From Paractinoplanes lichenicola (lineage in GTDB: Bacteria > Actinomycetota > Actinomycetes > Mycobacteriales > Micromonosporaceae): DNA of 64,000 nt. Positions within the stretch are counted from its first letter, which is position 1. The number at the start of each line of letters is the position of its first letter. The notes below the pieces were generated by a model. That model was given only the letters and a program-made list of their open reading frames with translations, was not told where the DNA came from and did no database searches. The translations under genes were made by a program, and so were the position numbers. The stretch covers positions 62,001-126,000 of the forward strand of contig NZ_JAENHO010000001.1 of NCBI RefSeq assembly GCF_016785085.1, in the 5' to 3' direction. Shown here one piece after another: positions 50,468 to 59,291 of this stretch.

Positions 50468-50896
50468 GTGGTGACTGCCCGCCGGGGCGATCTGTTCGAT
50501 CCGGCCTGCCCGACGCGGCGGCTGCTCGACCGGGTCGGCAGCAAATGGGTTGCCATGATCGTGAAAGTGCTGGCCGAGGCCGGTCAGGACGTGACGGGCC
50601 GCGCCTCGCGATCGGGGAACGAACCGACGGCCGGCCGCGACGAGCTGGGCTTTGCCGAGCTGCTGCGGCGGGTCCCGGGCATCTCGCACAAGATGCTGTC
50701 GCAGACGTTGCGCGCCCTGGCGGCCGACGGGCTGGTCGACCGCCGGGTCGAGGATTCGGTGCCGCCGCGGGTCTACTACCGGCTGACGGCGCTGGGACGG
50801 TCGCTGGACGAGCCGCTGGCCGCACTGCGCGAGTGGGCCGAGCGGCACATGCCCGACGTGGACGACTTCGCCCGGCGTACGGGGAACCGGTCTTAG
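50468..50896 (+). CDS. HxlR-family transcriptional regulator
   Basis: A 142-residue winged-helix regulator: DRVGSKWVAMIVKVL, FAELLRRVPGISHKMLSQTLRAL and PPRVYYRLTALGRSLDEPL are the family signature. The single early cysteine (PACPTRRLL) is conserved in redox-sensing members. AAGGTGG precedes GTG 50468. It probably controls the divergent alpha/beta hydrolase and itself. Confidence 0.9.
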   Translation: MVTARRGDLFDPACPTRRLLDRVGSKWVAMIVKVLAEAGQDVTGRASRSGNEPTAGRDELGFAELLRRVPGISHKMLSQTLRALAADGLVDRRVEDSVPPRVYYRLTALGRSLDEPLAALREWAERHMPDVDDFARRTGNRS

Positions 50897-52026
50897 CCCG
50901 GATGGCCGTCGCGCAGCTCGCGGACCAGGGATGACACCACCGCTTTGAGGCTGCCGTCGTTGGCCGCGGCCACCCGGAGCTGGCGCTGGTAGCTCGCGCC
51001 GGCCGAGATGATGTCGCGGATGCGTTCGAGCTCGGCCGTGCAGCCCAGCGACTCGGCGATCGGCGCCAGTGACGGCAGCAGCTGCTCGAGGTCCTTGGTC
51101 ACCAGCAGCTCGTCGCCGGCCGCGTTCTGGATGATGATCGCCTCCATGCCGTAGCGGGCCGCCCGCCACTTGTTCTCGCGCACGAACCACGGCTGCATCG
51201 GGGGCACGCCCCGGCCCGCGTCGAGCTCGCGGGAGAAGTGCTCGACCAGGCATTGGGTCAGGGCGGCGAGCGCGGCGATCTCCCACGCCGTCGGGATGCC
51301 GTCGAACGTACGGACCTCGATCGTGCCCCATTTCGGCGACGGCCGGATGTCCCAGCGCAGCTCGTTGAGTTCCTCGATGACGCCGGTGTGCAGCAGGTCG
51401 GCGGCCAGCGCCTCGTACTGCGACCATTCGGTGAACTGCGGCGGCAGCCCGGCCGTGGGCAGCTGCTGGAACATCAGGGCGCGGTTGGAGGCGTACCCGG
51501 TGTTCTCGCCCGCCCAGAACGGGCTGGACGCGCTGAGTGCCTGGAAGTGGGGCAGATACGTGAGCAGCCCGTCGATGATCGGCAGCACCTTGCGGCGGTC
51601 CTCCACCGCGACGTGCACGTGCACTCCCCAGATCATCATCTGCCGGCCCCACCACCGGGTGCGGTCGATCAGCGTGTCGTAGCGCGGCTTGCCCGGCGTC
51701 ACCTGCTGCCGGAACCATTGGCTGAACGGGTGCGTGCCCGACGAGACAAGATCAATACCCCGAGGTTCCGCGTACGCGCTGACCCGCTCGACCAGGCGCG
51801 TCAGGTCGTCGACGGCGTGGCTCACCCGGTGATGCGGCGCACTGACGATCTCGATCGTGTTGGTCAGCAACTCGCCCGTCACATGCGGAAAGCCGTCGGG
51901 CGGTCCCATCCGTGCGAGCAGCTCCGGGGCCGCGGGGGCCAGCTCACCGCTGCGCCGGTCGACACAGGCGATCTCCCACTCGATCCCTAGACGCGATCTT
52001 TCCGATCGGGCGAAGTCGATTCCCAT
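50893..52026 (-). CDS. YbdK-type glutamate-cysteine ligase / carboxylate-amine ligase
   Basis: A 377-residue ATP-dependent ligase of the GCS2 family: LGIEWEIACVDRRSG, LLTNTIEIVSAPH, SSGTHPFSQW, WGVHVHVAVEDR. Family members make gamma-glutamyl amide bonds; in actinomycetes the acceptor is often unknown because mycothiol replaces glutathione. ATG 52026 follows TAGAGT (52033-52038) by 6 nt, indicating a leaderless message. It overlaps the HxlR gene by 4 bp. Confidence 0.88.
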   Translation of the reverse strand: MGIDFARSERSRLGIEWEIACVDRRSGELAPAAPELLARMGPPDGFPHVTGELLTNTIEIVSAPHHRVSHAVDDLTRLVERVSAYAEPRGIDLVSSGTHPFSQWFRQQVTPGKPRYDTLIDRTRWWGRQMMIWGVHVHVAVEDRRKVLPIIDGLLTYLPHFQALSASSPFWAGENTGYASNRALMFQQLPTAGLPPQFTEWSQYEALAADLLHTGVIEELNELRWDIRPSPKWGTIEVRTFDGIPTAWEIAALAALTQCLVEHFSRELDAGRGVPPMQPWFVRENKWRAARYGMEAIIIQNAAGDELLVTKDLEQLLPSLAPIAESLGCTAELERIRDIISAGASYQRQLRVAAANDGSLKAVVSSLVRELRDGHPG

Positions 52027-52032
52027 CGCCTC

Positions 52033-52104
52033 ACTCTACGAACTTGTCCGGCCTCATCCTTCCGGCTGACAGACCTTCGCCGTACGGGGTGAGGGCCGTA
52101 TCCT
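52033..52104. promoter_or_regulatory. divergent leaderless promoters
   Basis: TAGAGT (minus strand, 52033-52038) and TATCCT (plus strand, 52099-52104) each precede a start codon by 6 nt: ATG 52026 and GTG 52111. Confidence 0.55.
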
Positions 52105-52110
52105 GCGCGA

Positions 52111-53079
52111 GTGTCAGCGCTCGTTCCGATCGCGCGCGCCGTCATGGAGTCGCGTGACCTCGCCGAGGTGCACGACCTGTTCAGCCGGCGTTACGTCGAG
52201 CACAGCCCGCGGGTGGTCGGCGACCCGCGCGGCTTCCGGTTCTGGTCCCGCTCGGCCACGGCCGGCGACCTGACCGTCGACCGCGCGCAATACCGGGCCC
52301 GGATGGCGATCACCACCGACCCGTTCGAGTCGATCCTGCTCGTCTCGGTGCTCGGCGGCCACTTCGACGTGACCGCGGGCCGGCAGCACTCCCGCGTCGG
52401 CACCGGCGGCTCGCTGCTCCTCCCGACCGGCAGCAGCCTCGACCTGATCATGGACAGGACCACGCAGCAGGTCGCCCAGCTGCCCGTCGCGGCCTTCGCG
52501 CGCATGGCCGCCCGGTTCGGCGTCGACCCGGTCGACTTCCGGTTCGACGCGATGACCCCGATCTCGGCCGCGGCCAACCGCCGCTGGGCGGCCACGGTCA
52601 CCTACCTGACCCGGATCCTGTCCACCCCCGGCGACTCCGGCATCCACCCGCTGATGCTGACCGCCGCCGTGGACGCCGCGGCCACGGCCGCCCTGACCGC
52701 CTTTCCGAACTCCACCATGGCCGTGGCCTACGTCGCCGGCCCCGGCCCGCTGGCCCCGGCCGTGATCCGCCGCGCGGTCGCCTACATCGACGCGAACGCC
52801 GCCGACCCGATCACCCTGGACCACATCGCGGCCGCGGCCGGCATCGGCGTACGCGCCCTGCAGACCGGCTTCCGCCGCCACCTCGACATGACCCCGGTCG
52901 GCTACCTGCGCCACGTACGCCTCGAACGCGCCCACCGCGACCTCCAAGCAGCCGACCCCACCAGCGGCGACACGGTGGCCGACGTCGCGTATCGCTGGGG
53001 CTTCACCAACCTGGGCCGCTTCGCCGCCAGTTATCGGTCAGCCTTCGGCCGCCGCCCCAGCCAAACCCTGCACACCTGA
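52111..53079 (+). CDS. AraC-family transcriptional regulator
   Basis: A 322-residue regulator. The N-terminal half resembles AraC_binding_2 domains (cupin-like, VLGGHFDVTAGRQHSRVGTGGS). The C-terminal HTH_18 domain (about 220-320) has two helix-turn-helices: LDHIAAAAGIGVRALQTGFRR and VADVAYRWGFTNLGRFAASYR. GTG 52111 is leaderless. Targets are unknown; the neighbouring ligase is a candidate. Confidence 0.9.
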   Translation: MSALVPIARAVMESRDLAEVHDLFSRRYVEHSPRVVGDPRGFRFWSRSATAGDLTVDRAQYRARMAITTDPFESILLVSVLGGHFDVTAGRQHSRVGTGGSLLLPTGSSLDLIMDRTTQQVAQLPVAAFARMAARFGVDPVDFRFDAMTPISAAANRRWAATVTYLTRILSTPGDSGIHPLMLTAAVDAAATAALTAFPNSTMAVAYVAGPGPLAPAVIRRAVAYIDANAADPITLDHIAAAAGIGVRALQTGFRRHLDMTPVGYLRHVRLERAHRDLQAADPTSGDTVADVAYRWGFTNLGRFAASYRSAFGRRPSQTLHT

Positions 53080-53087
53080 CACCCCGG

Positions 53088-53480
53088 CTACTGCCCGGCC
53101 ATCTCGGCGGCAGCCCGCCCCGTGGCCTCGTCCTCCGAGCGCAGCGTCACCCAGCCCAGGTCCTGCTCGACCAGCGCGGCCGCGATCAGGCGCACCAGCT
53201 CGGTGGCGCGGGCCGGGTCGACCTCGATGTCGAGATTCCATCCGCTCGCTCCGCCGCCCGCCCCGGTGATCTCGCCGTCCGGCCCCAGCACGCCGGCGAC
53301 CAGATCCTCGACGTCATCCCGATCGACGTCGTCAGGCAAGGCCCGCCGCCCGACCACCTCGACGAAGACCCGCGGCGGGGCTCCCTCGACCGCGGCCGGC
53401 TCCGCCATCAGCTCGCGCGGCAGGCGCAGCGGCGCCGGCATCTCGGGGCCTTCGATCGGTACCGGGGCGGCGTCATCCAC
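53088..53480 (-). CDS. hypothetical protein
   Basis: A 130-residue acidic protein with no membrane segment. A small alpha/beta pattern is seen in the C-terminal half (WNLDIEVDPARATELVRLIA, VEQDLGWVTL). No family is recognised. GTG 53480 is 7 nt after CAGGAT. Confidence 0.6.
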   Translation of the reverse strand: MDDAAPVPIEGPEMPAPLRLPRELMAEPAAVEGAPPRVFVEVVGRRALPDDVDRDDVEDLVAGVLGPDGEITGAGGGASGWNLDIEVDPARATELVRLIAAALVEQDLGWVTLRSEDEATGRAAAEMAGQ

Positions 53481-53545
53481 GCGTTCGATCCTGCCAGGCC
53501 GGGGTGGACGGCGGTTTGTGGACAGGTTCCTTTACCGTTTCGGGC

Positions 53546-53995
53546 GTGGGGGATGAATCGAGGGGCTTCGAGTATTTCGTGGTCGCGTTGGTCGTGGGGG
53601 CGCCGGCGGTCTTCGGGCTGCTGGCGATCGTGCTGGGGGTCCGGCGGCGGCAGCGGGTCCGGCGACTGCTCGCCGACGGGGAGCGGATCACCGCGGTCGT
53701 CGACGGGAATCAGCGGATGTCCAACCCGGAGAGCGGCGACACGTTCCGGCCGGTGGTGCGGTTCCGGACGCGTGAGGGTCGCGAGGTGCGGACGGCGCTC
53801 GACGGCCGGGCCAGCAACGTGTCGCACCTGACCGAGGAGCCGATCGACATCGTGTACGACCCGGCCGACCCGAAGCGTGCCATGCCTGTCGGTGAGCGCG
53901 ACGGCGGCATGATGGCGGTCGTGGCCGGCCTGGTCTTCTTCGCCTTCTCGGTCGGCGCCTACGTCTTCGTGACCACTGCGGGCTTCCTCGACTAG
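53546..53995 (+). CDS. DUF3592-like membrane protein
   Basis: A 149-residue protein with a helix at about 10-35, a soluble domain (ADGERITAVVDGN, FRPVVRFRTREGREV, IDIVYDPADPKRA) and a second helix at about 125-147. The order and the YDPADPxRA motif match DUF3592. GTG 53546 follows TACCGT (53533-53538) by 7 nt. It overlaps the convergent MFS gene by 4 bp. Confidence 0.8.
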   Translation: MGDESRGFEYFVVALVVGAPAVFGLLAIVLGVRRRQRVRRLLADGERITAVVDGNQRMSNPESGDTFRPVVRFRTREGREVRTALDGRASNVSHLTEEPIDIVYDPADPKRAMPVGERDGGMMAVVAGLVFFAFSVGAYVFVTTAGFLD

Positions 53996-55443
53996 CTTCG
54001 CGGCACGCTCAGGCCGGCCGCGCCCAGCACCTCGTCCGTCTCCACCTCGGCGACCGTGAGCTTCGGTTCCCGTACGCGGGGAAGTGCCCACGCGACCACG
54101 GCGGCGGCCACGAGGGCCAGGCCGGCGCCGGTCATGAAGACCGCGTTGAACTGGGATTCGTGGGGCAGCGCGGCCGGTCCCGCGCCCGGGCGGGTCATCA
54201 TCGTGATGACGAACGCGGTGCCCAGCGACATGCCGACCGAGCGGGCGATCGAGTTGACGCTGTTGGCGATGCCGGTCTCGGCCGGCGCGACGTGGGCCAC
54301 GAGCAGGGCGGGCAGGGCCGCGTACCCGAAAGTGACGGCCGTGTTCACGATCAGGGCGCCCACGATGACCTGCCAGGTGGCCGAGTGCAGCGCGGCGAGC
54401 AGGCCGAAACCGGCGGCGGCCAGGATCGCCGCGATCACCAGGGTGGCCTTGGCGCCGAAGCGGGCGACCAGCCGGCCGCCGAGGGGCGCGGTGACCACAC
54501 CGAGGGCCGTACCGGGAAGCAGGTAGACCAGGCTGGCGGCGAGCACGGAGGCGCCGAAGCCGTAGCCCGCGAGCTCGGGCGGGGTCTGCACCAGCGCCGA
54601 GACGGCCAGGAAGACGGCGAACATCGAGAAGCCGAGGAACAGACCGGCCGCGTTGGCCACCACGATCGGGCGGTGGCTGAGCATCCGCGGGCTGACCAGC
54701 GGGTGGGTGACGCGCCGCTCGTACAGGACGAAGGCGAACAGCACGACGACCGCGGCGGCCAGCGAGCCCAGCACCCGGGCCGACCCCCAGCCCCAGCCGT
54801 TGCCCTCCTCGAGCGGCAGGATGAGCAGCACCAGGCCCAGCCCGAGCAGGGCCGCGCCCGCCCAGTCGAGGCGGCCGGTGGCCGCACCGGCGCGACGCGG
54901 CAGCTGCCACACGCCGGCCAGGCCGACCACGGTCAGCGCGGTGGCCAGCCAGAACAGGTCGTGATAGTCGCCGCCGTCGCGCATCAGCAGGCCGGTGACG
55001 GCCAGGCCGAAGCCGGCGCCGACCGAGAGCATGCCGCTGACCAGCGCCATCGCCCCGGTCAGGCGCTGGGGCGCCAGCTCCTCGCGGAGCACGGAGATGG
55101 CCAGCGGGAACAGCCCGAAGCTGGCCGCCTGGGCCACCCGGCCGATCAGCAGCAGCGGGAGGCTCGAGGTGGTGGCGGCGAGCACCGACCCGAGCAGCAC
55201 GACGATCAGCACGCCCAGCATCACCGGGCGGCGGCCGTAGAGGTCGCCCAGCCGGCCCAGGGTCGGCGTGAGCACCGCGGCGGCGAGCAGGTTGGCGGTC
55301 ACCACCCAGCTGGCCGCGCTGGTGGTGACGCCGAGGTCGGCCTGGATGTTGGCGACGACCGGCACCACGAGGGTCTGCAGCGCCGAGACGAGCAGCACCG
55401 CGTAGCAGGCGACGGGAAGCACGAGGCGTGCTTTGAAGGTCAT
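53992..55443 (-). CDS. MFS multidrug exporter
   Basis: A 483-residue, 14-helix-like drug exporter (ASWVVTANLLAAAVLTPTLGRL, GRLGDLYGRRPVML as the loop 2-3 motif). ATG 55443 lies 8 nt after TAGCGT (55452-55457), so the message is leaderless. It is divergent from the TetR at 55531, which is its likely repressor. Substrate unknown. Confidence 0.88.
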   Translation of the reverse strand: MTFKARLVLPVACYAVLLVSALQTLVVPVVANIQADLGVTTSAASWVVTANLLAAAVLTPTLGRLGDLYGRRPVMLGVLIVVLLGSVLAATTSSLPLLLIGRVAQAASFGLFPLAISVLREELAPQRLTGAMALVSGMLSVGAGFGLAVTGLLMRDGGDYHDLFWLATALTVVGLAGVWQLPRRAGAATGRLDWAGAALLGLGLVLLILPLEEGNGWGWGSARVLGSLAAAVVVLFAFVLYERRVTHPLVSPRMLSHRPIVVANAAGLFLGFSMFAVFLAVSALVQTPPELAGYGFGASVLAASLVYLLPGTALGVVTAPLGGRLVARFGAKATLVIAAILAAAGFGLLAALHSATWQVIVGALIVNTAVTFGYAALPALLVAHVAPAETGIANSVNSIARSVGMSLGTAFVITMMTRPGAGPAALPHESQFNAVFMTGAGLALVAAAVVAWALPRVREPKLTVAEVETDEVLGAAGLSVPRS

Positions 55444-55451
55444 GAGCCCGA

Positions 55452-55457
55452 ACGCTA
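55452..55457 (-). promoter_or_regulatory. -10 box TAGCGT of the MFS gene
   Basis: TAGCGT on the minus strand with an 8-nt gap to ATG 55443, the same -10 box found before the genes at 10972, 27648 and 35534. Confidence 0.5.
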
Positions 55458-55530
55458 GACCCGTCGTCCAGCTTTCTCAACACCGTGTCGAAAATTCACG
55501 ATGTGACGTCGATTGGTTTACAGTCGTCGT

Positions 55531-56175
55531 GTGCCAGCCATCAAGAGCCGCCGGGCCCCCACCAAAGGCGACCAGCGTGAGCAGGCCCTGGTCGACGCGG
55601 CCCGGGCCGTGTTCCGGGAGAAGTCGATCGCCCAGGTCACGATCGACGAGCTGGCCGGGGCGGCCGGCATCGCGCGCTCCGGGTTCTACTTCTACTTCGA
55701 GTCGAAGCAGGCGCTGCTGGCCGCGCTGGTCGATCAAAACCTGGCCGAGGCCGACCTCGAGATGGCCGAATGGCTCGCCGCCGACGGCATCGACCGCGAC
55801 GCGCTGCGCCGGGGCCTGACCGCGGGGCTGGCCCGCTGGAAGGCCGACGGCCGCTGGCTGCGCGAGGCCTTCATCACGCCCGACCCCGGCCCCGAGGTCA
55901 AACACGTCCGCGACCGGCTGATCGACCAGGGCTGCACGCTGTTCAGCAAGCGCATCGAACGCGACGCGCAGGCCGGCCGCACGGTGCCCGGCCCGCCCGA
56001 CCTGATCGCCAAGATGGCCGTCAACCTGCGCAGCATCACGTTCGCCGACGCGTACGCGAATCCCGGCGCCCACAACGAGGACGAACTGCTCGACACCTTG
56101 ACCGACGCCATCCTGCGCCTGGTCTACGGCGTGACCCCAGCCGCCTACGACGAGGACGCACCAACCGCGGCGTAA
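55531..56175 (+). CDS. TetR-family transcriptional regulator
   Basis: A 214-residue regulator with the N-terminal helix-turn-helix (VTIDELAGAAGIARSGFYFYFESKQALLAAL). The C-terminal domain resembles that of EthR-type regulators. GTG 55531 follows TACAGT (55519-55524) by 6 nt, a leaderless start. It probably represses the divergent MFS exporter. Confidence 0.9.
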   Translation: MPAIKSRRAPTKGDQREQALVDAARAVFREKSIAQVTIDELAGAAGIARSGFYFYFESKQALLAALVDQNLAEADLEMAEWLAADGIDRDALRRGLTAGLARWKADGRWLREAFITPDPGPEVKHVRDRLIDQGCTLFSKRIERDAQAGRTVPGPPDLIAKMAVNLRSITFADAYANPGAHNEDELLDTLTDAILRLVYGVTPAAYDEDAPTAA

Positions 56176-56546
56176 CCCCAGCCGCCTCCGACACAGACCC
56201 GCTGAACGCCGCGTTCGGGTCAGCCCTCACACCACCGCCTGGCCGTTCGTCCGAGTTGTCAAGGTCGCTGAGCAGCCACCGCCTCCCCCGCCCGCAGAGA
56301 CGAGCGGCAAGCCACCTTGGCGCCAGAGCCACATCGGGCACCAGATGTTCGCGACTTTAGGCACCACTTTGGCGATACTGCCCGCCACGACGTCCGTGAG
56401 AACCGGCATCACAGGCTGGCGCCCGACGGTCCACCTGGAGCCGCTCACGCTACGGGCACGCGATCGTGAAACCACTCTGAGTGCGAATACGCGGATCTGC
56501 CGATGAGCGTGTCTTGGTCATATCGGCGCGAGCCATTCCGGGTGCT
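56176..56546. other. 371-bp stretch without a confident gene
   Basis: Base composition and reading frames give no recognisable protein. It contains the left 33-bp inverted repeat of the element (56337-56369). Confidence 0.5.
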
Positions 56547-57446
56547 CTATCCTGAGGCCGTTGCGTGGGTGCGCTGCGTTTGTTTCTGCTTTTGTCGAGC
56601 GTGTTGTTTTCTGCTGTTTGGTGGGCGACGTCGGTGATTCAATGGTGCGTTTCGGGTTCGGTCGGTGTGTCGGCGTCGCGTAGTTGTTGATAGTGCCGGC
56701 TGGTCATCATGGTTCGGTTTCGGCCGGTGGCCGCGGTTCTGGCGCGTGAGACTGGCTCGGTTCGCGGGAGCGGGTCGGCGGGCGCTGTGCACCGGGCTCG
56801 CACGTCCGGCTTGAGTCGCGAGTATGGCTTGCGCTCGGCCGTCATCATGCAGAACACCCTCGGCCCTCTCATCGCGCTGCTGCTGGGCGGCTGGGGTGAC
56901 AGTCTTGTAGGTTGCGGCCTCGCTTGAAGCCGACGACGCATCTTGGAGTGCGGGTGCGGCCCGCGTGACGGGCGCGGCTTGCGTTATGCGCGCGGGAGTG
57001 TTGCTGGGCGTTGGCTGTGCAAGCGAGGCAGCGGACACCTGACCAGCGGCAACCGGTTGATCCGCCGAACGCGGCGCAGCGCACTGCCGGTCGTGATCAC
57101 CGGCTGCCGCGACGGCCGGTTCGGCGGTCTGGTTCGTGCGGCGCACCGCCGCGACGTCTGCGCCCGGCGCCGGCGCTGACGGTCGTGCGCAGCTGGCCCC
57201 TTCCGGCCAGATCAGCGGCGGGATCGCCGCGACCTGGTCATGCAGGCCCAGCTCGGCGCACCGTTCGGAACAGCCCTGCGACCGGCACAACTTCCACCCG
57301 TGCCGCCGGGCGAGGCCCCACCGCCTCTGACGCGCGTGCTCACGGCGAAACTCATCCCCCGACGGAGAATAGTTCCGCTTTTTCGTACGATCCCGCATCG
57401 CAGCAGTCACCGGCCGGGTGAAAAAGGAAAGCTGCTGGTACCGCAT
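56547..57446 (-). CDS. hypothetical Arg/Ala/Pro-rich protein inside the element
   Basis: Open frame of 299 residues. The first 60 residues (MRDRTKKRNYSPSGDEFRR, HARQRRWGLARRHGWKL) have a regular basic helical pattern of the kind seen in proteins of mobile DNA; the rest is a low-complexity Ala/Pro/Arg tail that may be non-coding. A GATAAT -10 box (57454-57459) lies 7 nt before ATG 57446, the same leaderless spacing as real genes here. I am not sure that the whole frame is translated. Confidence 0.35.
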   Translation of the reverse strand: MRYQQLSFFTRPVTAAMRDRTKKRNYSPSGDEFRREHARQRRWGLARRHGWKLCRSQGCSERCAELGLHDQVAAIPPLIWPEGASCARPSAPAPGADVAAVRRTNQTAEPAVAAAGDHDRQCAAPRSADQPVAAGQVSAASLAQPTPSNTPARITQAAPVTRAAPALQDASSASSEAATYKTVTPAAQQQRDERAEGVLHDDGRAQAILATQAGRASPVHSARRPAPANRASLTRQNRGHRPKPNHDDQPALSTTTRRRHTDRTRNAPLNHRRRPPNSRKQHARQKQKQTQRTHATASG

Positions 57447-57530
57447 GCCAACAATTATCCCCGCCTCCCATATTGCCCACCAACAAAAGATCATGCCATT
57501 CTCGAATGGCTTTCGCGGCGACGAGGGAAC

Positions 57531-57549
57531 TGTAACAACACTTGTTACA
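57531..57549. promoter_or_regulatory. perfect 19-bp palindrome
   Basis: TGTAACAA-CAC-TTGTTACA has perfect 8-bp arms and lies about 80 bp upstream of the gene starting at 57446, inside the element. It looks like a dimeric repressor operator; no partner regulator is identified. Confidence 0.6.
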
Positions 57550-57894
57550 TGAAGCGTGTAAGGATGCTCGCTGAGTCCCCGGTCGATGTTGCACGACATC
57601 CGGATCTGCCGCAGACAAGGCGTGCACTACCTCAGATGACCTCACCGTGCGTGAACGAGGCGCCGGCCGACGAAGCGGGAGCAAGTCCCACTGGCAGGGC
57701 CCAAACTTGCGAACACGATAGGTTAGATCTTCGTGGCGCCGAACTCGGCGACATCTGGTGCCCAACTTACGAACAAACCACTACCTCGCCGTCAAGCTAC
57801 GGCCCGAGTTGTCGGCAGCGCGGGTTTCCATGAAGCTCCGCTGTGGACAGGTTTGATTTCTCGGTAAGGGCGGGACGAGCAACGGAAGGCGCGG

Positions 57895-58578
57895 TCAAAA
57901 AGCTTCCGGCGTGTTCTCTACCGCGAGGAACTGATTAATCAGATCCGCCAAAGCCTTAGGGTTCTCCAGCATCGGCAGGTGGCCGGTGTTCAGGTGGTAG
58001 GAGGCGCCGCCCTTCTGCTGGGCTGAGCGGCGTTGCACGGCGAGCGGCAGCTCGCGGTCCCGGTCGGTGAAGACGTAGCCGCGCGGACCGCTCCACGAGT
58101 GGTCGCCGACTCGGTCCCGATAGAGCGCGGCCGGCTCGGGGACGAAGTCGGCGATGAGCCGCTCGGTGACCTGGCCGTCGAGGCCGTGCGCGAGACCCCC
58201 GCGGATGGCCGAGGCCGGCGGTCGCGTCCCGGCCAGCCGCATCACCGCGCTGAGCACCCAGCGGTTCGGCGCCGGCATCGACGACAGGAACGAGCCGCCG
58301 GGCCGGGGGATCACCGCCGACACAGCCAGGAAGCCGCTGACCCGCTCGGGGGCCAGTCGAACGACCTCGGCGCCGACAACGCCGCCGGCCGAGTGGGCGA
58401 CGATCGCGAAGCGGCCCTCGGGCGCGGAGGCCAGTGCGGCTTCGGCGTAGTCGCGCAGCCCGGCGCCCTCGAGCGAGGCCGGCCGGGCGGCGACCCGGGA
58501 GCCGGTGGCCAGCTGGGCTCGGACGTCGTCCCAGATCCAGGACGGGAGGCCGGCGCCGCTGAGGAAAAGGATGCTCAT
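57895..58578 (-). CDS. alpha/beta hydrolase
   Basis: A 227-residue hydrolase with nucleophile motif AHSAGGVV (serine at about 86) and catalytic histidine in NTGHLPMLE near the C-terminus; the oxyanion region is LSGAGLPSW. This is an AB_hydrolase of the EstA/salicylate-esterase-like group. ATG 58578 is used. It is divergent from the WYL regulator, with a direct repeat between the starts. Confidence 0.85.
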   Translation of the reverse strand: MSILFLSGAGLPSWIWDDVRAQLATGSRVAARPASLEGAGLRDYAEAALASAPEGRFAIVAHSAGGVVGAEVVRLAPERVSGFLAVSAVIPRPGGSFLSSMPAPNRWVLSAVMRLAGTRPPASAIRGGLAHGLDGQVTERLIADFVPEPAALYRDRVGDHSWSGPRGYVFTDRDRELPLAVQRRSAQQKGGASYHLNTGHLPMLENPKALADLINQFLAVENTPEAF

Positions 58579-58601
58579 GCCCACCATCCTCTTGGGCACT
58601 G

Positions 58602-58619
58602 ATGTCACCGTCATGTCAC
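58602..58619. promoter_or_regulatory. direct repeat ATGTCAC in the hydrolase/WYL promoter
   Basis: ATGTCAC occurs at 58602-58608 and 58613-58619, 11 bp apart, between divergent starts at 58578 and 58629. A CACTAT box (58616-58621) overlaps the second copy. It is a probable operator for the WYL regulator. Confidence 0.5.
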
Positions 58620-58628
58620 TATTTGCCG

Positions 58629-59291
58629 ATGAACCGCACCGATCGGCTGTACGCGTTGCGCGAGGAGCTGCGCAGGGCCGGCCCCGCCGGGCGTACCGCC
58701 GAGCGGCTGGCTGAAGTGTTCGAGGTCAGCACGCGCACGATCAAGCGGGACATCGCGGCCCTGCAGCAGGGTGGTTTCCCGGTCTGGGCGCGGCCGGGGC
58801 CGGGCGGGGGTTACGTCGTCGACAAGGCCGCCACCCTGCCGCCGATCAACTTCACGGATGCCGAGGTTGCGGGGCTGGCCGCCGCCGTGGCTGCGCATCG
58901 GGGGCAGCCGTTCGACGGCTATGCCCGGGCGGCGTTGGTCAAGGCCCTGAGCGTGATGGACACTCAGGCCCGCAAGCGGGCCACCCTGGTCAACGATCGG
59001 GTCTGGATCGACTACACCGACCCGCCGAGTGACGCCCGCATCCGCCGTACGGTCGAGCGCGCGCTCCACGAACGACGAGTGCTGGTCGTGGACGACGTGC
59101 GGGTCGACCCGGTCTTCCTCGCCCGTACGGATGGGTCGTGGTTCTTAGTGGGGCGCGCCGGCGGGGTCATCAAGTGGTTCCGCCTCGAGAGCATCACCGC
59201 CGCCCGGCTGACCCGTGAACCGTCGGTCGTCATCCCGGTCGAGGAGATCGGCATCCCGCCCGTCACGGCCAAGGCCAGCGCCGACTTCTAG
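58629..59291 (+). CDS. WYL-domain transcriptional regulator (DeoR/YafY-type)
   Basis: A 220-residue regulator. The N-terminal HTH_11 (ERLAEVFEVSTRTIKRDIAALQQ) is followed by a WYL domain (about 120-210) with WFLVGRAGGVIKWFRLESI. ATG 58629 is 7 nt after CACTAT. It likely controls the divergent hydrolase and itself. The ligand is unknown. Confidence 0.9.
   Translation: MNRTDRLYALREELRRAGPAGRTAERLAEVFEVSTRTIKRDIAALQQGGFPVWARPGPGGGYVVDKAATLPPINFTDAEVAGLAAAVAAHRGQPFDGYARAALVKALSVMDTQARKRATLVNDRVWIDYTDPPSDARIRRTVERALHERRVLVVDDVRVDPVFLARTDGSWFLVGRAGGVIKWFRLESITAARLTREPSVVIPVEEIGIPPVTAKASADF

Larger units (their letters stand above)
56337..57775. mobile_element. decayed transposable element without transposase
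   Basis: The left end 56337-56369 begins GGGCACCAGATG and, inverted, matches the right end at 57731-57763 at about 27 of 34 positions with three gaps (the first 12 bases are identical). A 19-20-bp motif TGTTCG...GGCACC occurs at 56347-56366 (plus), 57757-57775 (minus) and, with a changed end, 57697-57715 (minus), so each end carries transposase-site-like repeats of about 23 bp. No transposase or integrase frame is seen inside. The interior reads as lower-quality coding DNA. It is best seen as a decayed insertion sequence or non-autonomous derivative; family not assigned. Confidence 0.5.

Noticed and set aside
57352..57765. Minus-strand frame of 137 residues in the element
   Set aside because: Overlaps the better supported frame starting at 57446 and shows no protein family pattern.
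57549..57833. Plus-strand frame of 94 residues starting at the end of the 19-bp palindrome
   Set aside because: No ribosome binding site or family resemblance; composition is mixed and it crosses the inverted repeat of the element.
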